Assembly (NCBI GenBank): GCA_005792865.1
Contig: SXQR01000011.1
Span: 1 to 8,649, forward strand
Origin: Flavobacterium sp.
Lineage (GTDB): Bacteria; Bacteroidota; Bacteroidia; Flavobacteriales; Flavobacteriaceae
Direction: 5' to 3'
DNA length: 8,649 nucleotides
Position 1 is the first letter of the stretch. Every line of letters starts with the position of its first letter. Under the pieces are notes generated by a model, which was not told the origin of the DNA, searched no databases, and saw only the letters and a list, made by a program, of their open reading frames with translations. Position numbers and translations under genes: made by a program. Positions 1-6,813 of this stretch are shown in pieces.

Positions 1-1
1 C

Positions 2-364
2 ATTTCCAATCTCCACATTAAGGGAACGTTTCATCTTGACCGCGGCTATTACTATTTCAGGAACATCGATAACCGAATCTTACTGGGAGGAGGCCGCAAT
101 CTTGATTTTGAGGGGGAAAAAACGTCAACATTTGGGGTTTCAGAAAAAATCCAGTCAAGGCTTGACTATTTGTTAAAAAATGTACTTTTACCCGGAATGG
201 ACGTGAAAGTTGCGCATAGATGGAGCGGGATTATGGGATTGGGCAGCCATAAAGACCCAATAATCCGGCAACTTTCGGAAATCGTTTACTGTGGGGTGCG
301 GCTCGGCGGAATGGGCGTAGCCATCGGCACCCTCGTAGGAAATCAAACCGCTGACCTTATTTAG
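2..364 (+). CDS. FAD-dependent oxidoreductase, C-terminal part (5' end outside window)
   Basis: The frame is open from the left edge to TAG at 362-364 and gives the last 120 residues of a protein whose start is not in the window. Visible elements are GYYYFRNIDNRILLGGGRN (window residues 15-33), an AHRWSGIMGLG segment (71-81) and a terminal GVRLGGMGVAIGTLVG stretch (98-113). This arrangement is typical of the DAO/DadA-like flavoprotein fold. There the beta-strand bearing 'R.LLGGG' belongs to the substrate domain, and the C-terminal 'GGMG.A.G' loop returns to the FAD site. The family oxidises amines or amino acids; the substrate cannot be told from this fragment. A TTG at 170 could be mistaken for a start, but the reading frame continues upstream with clear homology-like content. 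The next gene starts 3 bases after the stop, so the two are probably co-transcribed. Confidence 0.75.
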   Translation: MSNLHIKGTFHLDRGYYYFRNIDNRILLGGGRNLDFEGEKTSTFGVSEKIQSRLDYLLKNVLLPGMDVKVAHRWSGIMGLGSHKDPIIRQLSEIVYCGVRLGGMGVAIGTLVGNQTADLI

Positions 365-367
365 CAT

Positions 368-3300
368 ATGAAGAAAAACTTTACCCTTGTTTTGTTGATC
401 GGGCTTTTATTGGGATCGTTTGCCAGCGCATCAGCCGTAGACATGCCCTTTAACCTCACCAAAACTTTCGACGGCCAAATAAAGGTTCAGGCATATCCCA
501 CTTATTCTTGGGATGTGGAATATGGCAATCCGTGGAATATACCCGGAAGCGGAACGCTGATCACGCACATTTTTGGCCAGAACAAGTTTCTCCCGCTCAA
601 TGTGTGGGCGCCGTATTGGTTCCGCATCCGTTACCGCGACAGTTTTGGCAGTCCGGGAGCGTGGTCGCAAATCGAGAACTATACCCCGTGCACGACCGAG
701 ATCGCCGCAGGGCACCAATACAATTTTGACGCCTGGAACGGGAACGATTGCTGGAACGGGGTGAAATTCGGGCAGTTGCCCTACAGTAGTTCAAGTAGTC
801 TGAGCATGGCCATCGATTCTGAAATCTACCATGGAACCAGCGGGGCATCGGCGAGGCTATCCTCCACCACACCTGGCGGAAATACGCATTTCAATGCGTT
901 GGTGTCGCCGAAGGTCTCGGATCTGTCCACCGATAAAAAAATCACTTTTTGGATCTACAATTATTACGGAACTTACGGCGGTGGGCTCAAGGTCGGCACC
1001 ATGTCCGACCCATACAACGCATCCACTTTCCAGTCGCTGGCCACCATTCCCGTTAACTCCGGGGGCGGATGGCAACAAAAAACCGTCTTCCTCAACAATT
1101 ACAATGGCGTCGATGAGTACATCGTTTTCAAGTTCACCGAGGAATGGCAGGGCACCGAGCATATTTACATTGACGACATCAGCTACGAGCAAAATGTCAA
1201 TTGCTTTGACGTGACGGGAATTTCAGCCAGCAACATCGGCGAACAATCGGCACAGATCAATTTTACTGCTCCCGGCCAATCCACTTGGGAGCTCAGTGTC
1301 AAGAACATGACCTTGGGCATGACCGATATTTACACGATAGACCAATATCCGTATCAGCTTACCAATTTGGTGGGGAACACCCCATATGAGATCAAGATCC
1401 GGGCCTCGTGCGGAAACAATCTCTTTTCCAACTGGTCGCCGCCAATGACCTTCACGACGGTGTGCCAGCAGTACGGCGCGGGATATTTTACGTCTTTCGG
1501 ATCGGTGACACAGGTCGATCCGTGCTGGACCAAGACGCTAACGGGCAACATGACCGTCGCGTCGCTGGCCAATGTGAGCAACGGTTTTACGCCGGTGATC
1601 CTGCCCAAGTCCGGGCTGAGGATGATCGAGTTCAAGAACAGCACCCCTATTGTGACCAACACGGGCATCCTGGCCACGCCCTACCTGAGCGATCTCAATA
1701 ACCAAAAGCGCGTTCGATTCAATCTGATTGCCCGGTCCACGTATATTTACATGAACCAGTCGCCGCTGATTGTCGGTACGATGTCAGATCCATCCGATCC
1801 CGCGACATTTGTCCCCATTGAAAGCATTGACCCGCTCGCTATGGCGGAATACGTGAACATGAATACGCCTGTCTATTGGAAGGAACATACCGTGTCCTTT
1901 GCCGGATACGACAATGCGCTCGGCCACCATTATATTGCCCTCAAGCACGGCAATGCAGCCAACAACAATATTTTCTACATCGATGATTTTACCTATGAGC
2001 AGACCCCTGCTTGCCAGGAGCCTCTCTATCCCGAGATGGTAAGTTCCACGCACGATTCGGCAATTGTTGGCTGGGAGGACGCCTTGGTATCATCCTACAG
2101 CGAATGGCAGATCGAATACGGATTATCGGGATTTGCACCGGGTTCGGGGACCGTTGTGACTGTAAATGCGAATCCGGCGACCCTAACGGGCGTGCCGTTG
2201 GACGACATGCAATACGAATTCTACGTTCGCGGCAAATGCGGCGGGGTCTATAGCAATTGGTCAGATGTGGGCCGCTTCAGAACCCGATGCACTGGGGTTA
2301 CGGTAGGGTACGAGGAAGGGTTTGAGAATGACCCGATCGACGGATTCAACTCCTGCTGGACGCGACTGACACCCATTATCCGCCAACTATCTTTCCAGCC
2401 GTGGGCCTTTATCGCATCGGTTTCGACTGCAACGCCGGGGCAACTGGCACATACCGGGACCCGCTCCGTCCGGTTCAAGGTGGCCGAGACCACGGGATAC
2501 CTTACATTTTTTGAAAAAACGATACTCGTGACGCCGAAGCTTCTGGATTTTAACAACCAGAAAAAAGTCGCTTTTTGGATGTATTGCCCTGAAAGCGCCT
2601 ACAGTGAACCAGAGGAAATCATTGTAGGGACGCTGTCCGATCCCACCGATCATACAACCTTCACTCCTTACCATTCCATCACCAACGCTTCGCAGAATTT
2701 GGACCAGTGGGTGCGGTATGAAATAGATTTTGCAGGTTATTCGGGTACCGATATGCACGTGGGCATCCGCCATGCAGTGGAAAACGACGGGCACCAGGTC
2801 TTCATCGATGACTTCGAGTATATCCAGGTAGAATGCCCGCGTCCCACGCATTTGCAGGCGGCGCAATCGGGAACTTCAAGCGTCTCCCTATCCTGGAACA
2901 ACAACGCCCCCACGGTATCGGGATTTGAGGTCGAGTATGGCCCGATAGGTTTCGCCGCCGGTACCGGTACGTTGGTCGCGGTCAACTCAAACCCGCATGA
3001 ATTGGGTTCGCTGAACCTTTTTGCCAAGTATGAGTTCAGGGTGCGCAACCAGTGCGGCGCATCGGGCTGGAGCGATTGGAGCGACCGGCATCCGTTCAAG
3101 GTAACCTGCTCGGTGTCGGCACCTTTTTCTGAATATTTCGAGCAATATGACGCGTCGCAAAGCAACTCGCAAAACGGCATCCCCAATTTTTGCTGGACCA
3201 TGCCCAACCATTTTAGCGCCGGCCTCACGCAACTTTGCGTGGAAACCGTCAACTCGTGCTCAAACGTCGGACTGTTGCTCGAACTAATTACCGGTCAAAC

Positions 3301-5134
3301 GGAGCCCGGCATCCTGATTTCGCCCTACCTGTCGGACTTTGACAACACCAAGCGCGTCAAGTTTTGGGCGACCAATTACTTCAATGCCGAGATTCCGGCC
3401 GAGATCACCGTCGGTACCATGTCCAATCCGCTTGACCGAAGCACCTTTGTGCCTTATGAAACGGTTTCCCTGGAAGGTGCGCCCGCCAATGGACGTGAAT
3501 TCGTGGTGGACTTTTCCAATTATACAGGGAACGCCAGACACATTGCCTTTGAGCATATTGAAAGCGACCAGATCATTTACACCTACTTGGACAATATCCA
3601 TTACCAGACAATACCCGTTTGCTCTGAGCCCATTAATGTAATGATCGATCATTTTTCAGAAAATTCCGCGGCAATTTCATGGCAGGCACAAGACGGGGCG
3701 ACCGCCTACAAGATTGAGTACGGGTCATCGGGTTTTGCAATCGGCTCCGGGACGGTTCTCCAAGTCAGCGGAACTTCGGCCGTGCTGCAAAATCTTTCCC
3801 CTCAGACGCAGTATGATTATTATATTCAATCCATCTGCGATGCGCCGAGCCTCAACATTGGGCCTTATTCGTTCAAAACGACCTGCACGGCCACGTCGGT
3901 GCCATGGATGGAGACCTTTGCATCCCTGCCGGCCTACGGCGCTGCGCTGCTTCCGGATTGCTTTAAATCCACGGTCAACATCGTCTCAATGCAGGCATCT
4001 GTTTCTACGCCTCAATGGTACGATTACGACAACGTCATGTCCGGCTATGACGATACTTATTACCTCAAGCTCAACGAAGGTTTCAGTTCACATATCGTTA
4101 CCCCTGTTTTCAATTTGCAGGCGGGAACAAGTTACCGCTTCCGGATCATGGCGAGGAAAGCATATGAATATGCCTCTTTCGTAATTAAAGGCTGGGTTGG
4201 TCGCGGAAACATATTTTCGATGATGGGTACCAGCCTGTGGGCCCAGGGCACGATCCATGAATTTAGCGGCTACAGCCCCGTCGATTACACCTACACACCC
4301 ATGGTATCCGCTACCCACGGATTTTACTTCTCGCCACAGGCTTCCGGCGGGCTTAACGCCATCTTGGATCGTTTTTCTCTTGAGGAGGCTTACACCGAAC
4401 TGGTTTCCGGCTCAAACGAACAGTTTGGTTTCGAATCCGGTCCGTCGGCCAAGATCCTCCTGGAGCAAACCAACGGTAACCAGATCCTGGTGGCGCAGGA
4501 AACTCCTGCCAACAAAGCGGTCAAAATGGTGGGCAATGCCAATTCGGTCAACTGGGTCAGCGATACCAATTGGGAAAACTCTGAAAATTTCACAACCAAG
4601 GCCAATTTCAAGTTCGTATCTCAGGTATCGCAGCCGCTTTACCTGCTGTTTGATCTTAAGCAAACCTTTGGCGAGGCGCCGGCTCATTCCAGGTTCAGGG
4701 TGATGGTGAACGGCGTCCAGGTGGGCGACGAAATCCTTGCTTCGTCGCAATCGGCATTAACGGCGGTGGAACGCGACCTTTCCAATTTTACCGGCTCGGA
4801 CCTCAGGATTTCGCTGCAGCATGTGGGCCGATCGGCGGACGATGTTGCCTGGCTGGACAACATCCGGTTTTCAGACACTCAGCTCGGCAACCCGGACAAT
4901 CATTTTGCCGAACTCAGCGTATATCCCAACCCCAGCCGCTCAAAGATCCAGATCCGCAACGGCGCTTCAATTGACGAGGTCACTATTTTTTCAACCACCG
5001 GTCAGGAATTGCTGAAGCTTCAGGTGAACAGTCGCGATACTGCTGTTGATATGGCCTCATTCGCCGCCGGGCTGTACTTTGTTAATGTCAGCTCAAACGG
5101 TTATTCAAAGACGGTCAGGATAATCAAACATTAA
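368..5134 (+). CDS. Large T9SS-secreted protein with alternating beta-sandwich and fibronectin type III domains (putative adhesin)
   Basis: The 1588-residue product starts with a Sec signal peptide: KK, a hydrophobic core at residues 5-19, and an ASA cleavage motif ending at A23. It ends with a T9SS type A sorting domain (about 1515-1588) that opens with ELSVYPNP, contains STTGQELLKL and closes with TVRIIKH. Between these lie a first fibronectin type III-like domain (about 25-107) and four composite units. Each unit is a 170-185 residue MAM/choice-of-anchor-like beta-sandwich followed by a 87-92 residue FN3 domain. The beta-sandwiches carry 'sPylSDl.n.KrvrFw', 'VGTMSDP..p.TF' and a closing 'YIDDi.YEq'; the FN3 domains carry 'EYG..GFa.GsGT', 'SNWS' and 'F.T.C'. 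Two more divergent beta-sandwiches (about 1173-1345 and 1346-1512) follow without an FN3 between them. By family knowledge it should cross the outer membrane by T9SS and be released or anchored at the surface. A role in adhesion is inferred from the domains only; no protease or glycosidase motif was seen. ATG at 368 is chosen because it gives the signal peptide and follows the upstream stop by 3 bases. Confidence 0.93.
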   Translation: MKKNFTLVLLIGLLLGSFASASAVDMPFNLTKTFDGQIKVQAYPTYSWDVEYGNPWNIPGSGTLITHIFGQNKFLPLNVWAPYWFRIRYRDSFGSPGAWSQIENYTPCTTEIAAGHQYNFDAWNGNDCWNGVKFGQLPYSSSSSLSMAIDSEIYHGTSGASARLSSTTPGGNTHFNALVSPKVSDLSTDKKITFWIYNYYGTYGGGLKVGTMSDPYNASTFQSLATIPVNSGGGWQQKTVFLNNYNGVDEYIVFKFTEEWQGTEHIYIDDISYEQNVNCFDVTGISASNIGEQSAQINFTAPGQSTWELSVKNMTLGMTDIYTIDQYPYQLTNLVGNTPYEIKIRASCGNNLFSNWSPPMTFTTVCQQYGAGYFTSFGSVTQVDPCWTKTLTGNMTVASLANVSNGFTPVILPKSGLRMIEFKNSTPIVTNTGILATPYLSDLNNQKRVRFNLIARSTYIYMNQSPLIVGTMSDPSDPATFVPIESIDPLAMAEYVNMNTPVYWKEHTVSFAGYDNALGHHYIALKHGNAANNNIFYIDDFTYEQTPACQEPLYPEMVSSTHDSAIVGWEDALVSSYSEWQIEYGLSGFAPGSGTVVTVNANPATLTGVPLDDMQYEFYVRGKCGGVYSNWSDVGRFRTRCTGVTVGYEEGFENDPIDGFNSCWTRLTPIIRQLSFQPWAFIASVSTATPGQLAHTGTRSVRFKVAETTGYLTFFEKTILVTPKLLDFNNQKKVAFWMYCPESAYSEPEEIIVGTLSDPTDHTTFTPYHSITNASQNLDQWVRYEIDFAGYSGTDMHVGIRHAVENDGHQVFIDDFEYIQVECPRPTHLQAAQSGTSSVSLSWNNNAPTVSGFEVEYGPIGFAAGTGTLVAVNSNPHELGSLNLFAKYEFRVRNQCGASGWSDWSDRHPFKVTCSVSAPFSEYFEQYDASQSNSQNGIPNFCWTMPNHFSAGLTQLCVETVNSCSNVGLLLELITGQTEPGILISPYLSDFDNTKRVKFWATNYFNAEIPAEITVGTMSNPLDRSTFVPYETVSLEGAPANGREFVVDFSNYTGNARHIAFEHIESDQIIYTYLDNIHYQTIPVCSEPINVMIDHFSENSAAISWQAQDGATAYKIEYGSSGFAIGSGTVLQVSGTSAVLQNLSPQTQYDYYIQSICDAPSLNIGPYSFKTTCTATSVPWMETFASLPAYGAALLPDCFKSTVNIVSMQASVSTPQWYDYDNVMSGYDDTYYLKLNEGFSSHIVTPVFNLQAGTSYRFRIMARKAYEYASFVIKGWVGRGNIFSMMGTSLWAQGTIHEFSGYSPVDYTYTPMVSATHGFYFSPQASGGLNAILDRFSLEEAYTELVSGSNEQFGFESGPSAKILLEQTNGNQILVAQETPANKAVKMVGNANSVNWVSDTNWENSENFTTKANFKFVSQVSQPLYLLFDLKQTFGEAPAHSRFRVMVNGVQVGDEILASSQSALTAVERDLSNFTGSDLRISLQHVGRSADDVAWLDNIRFSDTQLGNPDNHFAELSVYPNPSRSKIQIRNGASIDEVTIFSTTGQELLKLQVNSRDTAVDMASFAAGLYFVNVSSNGYSKTVRIIKH
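689..3883 (+). repeat. Four tandem composite protein repeats (beta-sandwich + FN3) within the T9SS protein gene
   Basis: Cutting at the cysteine that ends each 'F.T.C' motif (C108, C366, C641, C914, C1173) gives four units of 258, 275, 273 and 259 residues, at 689-1462, 1463-2287, 2288-3106 and 3107-3883. Each unit has a beta-sandwich with a CW pair near its start (a plain CW or CWN/CWT), a VGTMSDP-like motif (near residues 209, 469, 753 and 1015) and an aspartate-rich closing strand. An FN3 domain then opens with another cysteine (C279, C549, C823, C1085). The units are clearly homologous at protein level but diverged at DNA level, so this is old duplication rather than recent tandem copying. 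Confidence 0.85.
4910..5131 (+). other. T9SS type A C-terminal sorting domain (residues 1515-1588)
   Basis: This is the last 74 residues of the large secreted protein. It starts ELSVYPNPSRSKIQI, has the mid-domain FSTTGQELLKLQV and ends with AAGLYFVNVSS and KTVRIIKH. In the known family this fold guides export through the type IX system of Bacteroidota and is usually cleaved by the PorU-type sortase. No T9SS machinery gene lies in the window. Confidence 0.92.
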
Positions 5135-5144
5135 ATTCTCTCCC

Positions 5145-5822
5145 GTGAATCGCTTCTGGTCGATATTATGGAATTTGACGCTGTGGTTTTTCGCTACCAC
5201 CCTTTTCCTGGTCATGGTATTCAAATTCGTTCCGGTGTTCGCGACCCCGCTCATGGCAGCACGCGCCGTTGAAAACATCACCAAAGACAAACCCTTGGAA
5301 TTCAGCCACGATTGGGTTTCAATCGATGACATTTCGCCCAACATGCAAAAGGCCGTCATCGCAGCCGAGGATTCCAACTTCATGACCCACAATGGGTTTG
5401 ATTTCGAGGCGATGAAAAAAGCGCTGGACAACAACAGCAAGGGCCGCCGCATCAAGGGCGGGAGCACGATCTCGCAGCAGACAGCCAAAAATGTGTTCCT
5501 TTGGCAGGGCCGATCCTATATCCGCAAGGGTCTCGAGGCGTACTTCACGGTGCTGATCGAGGCGATCTGGGGCAAGGAGCGCATCATGGAGGTCTATTTG
5601 AACAGCATCGAGATGGGCAATAACGTTTATGGAGTTGAAGCGGCCGCGCATCACTACTTCCTCAAAACAGCATCCACCCTAAGCAAACGCGAGGCGGCGG
5701 CGATTGCGGCAATCCTACCTAATCCAAGAAAATACAAAGCAACCAATTCATCGTCATACATCAGTCGCAGGAAGGATCGCATCGTGCGCCACATGCGGCA
5801 TGTAGGCGAACTAAATTATTAA
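5145..5822 (+). CDS. mtgA: Monofunctional biosynthetic peptidoglycan glycosyltransferase (GT51)
   Basis: This 225-residue enzyme polymerises lipid II into glycan strands at the outer face of the inner membrane, without a transpeptidase domain. A single membrane anchor covers about residues 5-32, rich in W, F, L and V. All five GT51 motifs are visible: AAEDSNFMTHNGFD (73-86, catalytic E75), GGSTISQQTAKN (105-116), RKGLE (127-131, second catalytic glutamate E131), KERIMEVYLN (144-153) and GVEAAAHHYF (163-172). Length matches the usual 220-240 residues of MtgA. The start is GTG at 5145. An in-frame TAA at 5121-5123 prevents a longer protein, and the first internal ATG (residue 24) would destroy the membrane anchor. 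It lies 10 bases after the large secreted gene and 3 bases before the next gene, so it is probably in the same operon. Confidence 0.95.
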   Translation: MNRFWSILWNLTLWFFATTLFLVMVFKFVPVFATPLMAARAVENITKDKPLEFSHDWVSIDDISPNMQKAVIAAEDSNFMTHNGFDFEAMKKALDNNSKGRRIKGGSTISQQTAKNVFLWQGRSYIRKGLEAYFTVLIEAIWGKERIMEVYLNSIEMGNNVYGVEAAAHHYFLKTASTLSKREAAAIAAILPNPRKYKATNSSSYISRRKDRIVRHMRHVGELNY

Positions 5823-5825
5823 ATT

Positions 5826-6626
5826 ATGAGAGCACACGAAATTGATTATCAGATTTTCGGCGAGGAAATGCAATACGTTGAGATCGAACTTGACCCGCAG
5901 GAAATTGTCGTCGCAGAGGCCGGAAGCTTCATGATGATGGACAACGGCATCCGCATGCAGACCATCTTTGGCGACGGTTCGCAGCAGGACACGGGGATAT
6001 TTGGAAAACTGCTGTCGGCCGGCAAGCGCATGCTCACGGGCGAAAGCCTGTTCATGACCGCGTACCTCAATGAGAACGCGGGCAAGGGCAAGGTGTGTTT
6101 CGCATCGCCGTACCCCGGAAAGATCGTTCCGGTGGACCTGCAGCAGTACGGCGGGAAATTCATTTGCCAGAAAGATTCGTTCCTGTGCGCGGCAAAAGGT
6201 GTGCAGGTGGGCATTGAATTCTCCCGCAAGCTGGGCCGTGGGCTCTTTGGCGGCGAGGGCTTCATCATGCAGAAACTCGAAGGCGATGGCATGGCGTTCG
6301 TCCATTCGGGCGGGACCTTGGCCAGGCGCGAACTTCGTGCGGGCGAAGTGCTCAAGGTCGATACGGGCTGCATCGTTGGGTTTTCGCACACGGTGGATTA
6401 TGACATCGAATTCATCGGCGGGATCCGCAATTCGATCTTTGGCGGCGAAGGCCTGTTCTACGCGACCTTGCGAGGCCCGGGCATCGTGTACGTACAATCG
6501 TTGCCGTTTAGCCGCCTCGCCGACCGCATCATCGCTTCGGCGCCAAAATCGGGCGGAAGCGGCCGCGACGAAGGAAGCCTCCTGGGCGGTCTCGGGCGGA
6601 TGATCGATGGCGACAACCGGTTCTAG
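5826..6626 (+). CDS. TIGR00266 / AIM24 family protein
   Basis: The 266-residue protein has no signal peptide or obvious membrane segment, so it is probably cytoplasmic or peripherally membrane-bound. It shows the hallmarks of the bacterial TIGR00266 branch of the AIM24 family: [17 protein letters not shown] near residues 26-42, and two copies of a glycine-rich beta-hairpin unit. These are [20 protein letters not shown] (141-160) and [20 protein letters not shown] (205-224), the latter followed by [11 protein letters not shown]. The tail (239-266) is glycine/serine-rich and looks flexible. Mitochondrial AIM24 affects inner-membrane organisation; the bacterial role is unknown, so no function is assigned. 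ATG at 5826 follows the mtgA stop by 3 bases, which suggests coupled expression. A 283-codon open frame on the opposite strand (5811-6662) covers this gene but encodes nothing recognisable. Confidence 0.92.
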   Translation: MRAHEIDYQIFGEEMQYVEIELDPQEIVVAEAGSFMMMDNGIRMQTIFGDGSQQDTGIFGKLLSAGKRMLTGESLFMTAYLNENAGKGKVCFASPYPGKIVPVDLQQYGGKFICQKDSFLCAAKGVQVGIEFSRKLGRGLFGGEGFIMQKLEGDGMAFVHSGGTLARRELRAGEVLKVDTGCIVGFSHTVDYDIEFIGGIRNSIFGGEGLFYATLRGPGIVYVQSLPFSRLADRIIASAPKSGGSGRDEGSLLGGLGRMIDGDNRF

Positions 6627-6667
6627 TTGGGCGTGCCGGCGCATGTGCAATGAGCAAATCATCGGGA

Positions 6668-6744
6668 GTTAGCGCGCCGTCGCGCTGTCCGCTCTATCTT
6701 TTCCTCGTTCCTCGGAAAAGGATGCCGCTGCCATCGCTCACGCG
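6668..6744. repeat. Candidate dispersed intergenic repeat with short hairpin
   Basis: This GC-rich non-coding stretch follows the AIM24-family gene. Its centre holds an exact 7-bp stem, CTTTTCC (6698-6704) and GGAAAAG (6714-6720), around a 9-base loop. The stem region contains two back-to-back copies of TTCCTCG (6701-6707 and 6708-6714). The flanks (GCGCTGTCCGCTCTATC on the left, GATGCCGCTGCCATCGCTC on the right) are not complementary to each other. From memory the central sequence resembles an intergenic element found in many copies in flavobacterial genomes. Only one copy is in the window, so its repeat status is an inference. Confidence 0.4.
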
Positions 6745-6745
6745 T

Positions 6746-6780
6746 ATAAATTATAAATTATAAATTATAAATTATAAATT
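6746..6780. repeat. Five exact tandem copies of the heptamer ATAAATT
   Basis: Copies lie at 6746-6752, 6753-6759, 6760-6766, 6767-6773 and 6774-6780, followed by a degenerate ATATATG. The array is pure A/T between GC-rich sequence on both sides. It sits in the spacer between two convergent genes, so it is not placed to alter a promoter or a reading frame. It could vary in copy number by slippage. Confidence 0.95.
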
Positions 6781-6787
6781 ATATATG

Positions 6788-6813
6788 AAGCGCGGCCACT
6801 GGCCGCGCTTTTT
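6788..6813 (+). terminator. Rho-independent terminator in convergent spacer, possibly bidirectional
   Basis: A perfect 10-bp stem, AAGCGCGGCC (6788-6797) and GGCCGCGCTT (6801-6810), has a 3-base ACT loop. On the + strand the run of T from the stem continues to 6813, giving a classic terminator for the operon ending at 6626, though 161 bases downstream of that stop. On the - strand the stem begins 3 bases after the receptor gene's TAG (6814-6816), but the sequence behind it (CATATATAATTT) is only a weak T-tract, so termination in that direction is less certain. Confidence 0.85.

Noticed and set aside
170..364. A small separate gene of 64 codons starting at TTG 170
   Set aside because: It is the in-frame C-terminal end of the FAD-dependent oxidoreductase, which is open from the left edge.
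120..367. Bacteroidota-type promoter (TAnnTTTG) for the large secreted gene inside the oxidoreductase gene
   Set aside because: TA/T-rich stretches exist near 165-180, but none matches both promoter boxes with proper spacing, and the 3-base gap favours read-through from upstream.
2387..3252. Overlapping antisense open frames of 159 and 171 codons within the large secreted gene
   Set aside because: They lie in shadow frames of a clearly coding repeat protein and show no domain, signal peptide or plausible start context.
5811..6662. 283-codon open frame on the - strand opposite the AIM24-family gene
   Set aside because: The predicted protein has no recognisable family or motif and lies wholly over a well-supported + strand gene. 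Long antisense open frames are common in GC-rich coding DNA with biased third positions.
6746..6780. Short AT repeats as a CRISPR array or origin iterons
   Set aside because: The units are 7 bases with no spacers, and there is no cas, initiator or DnaA-box-like context; a simple sequence repeat explains them.
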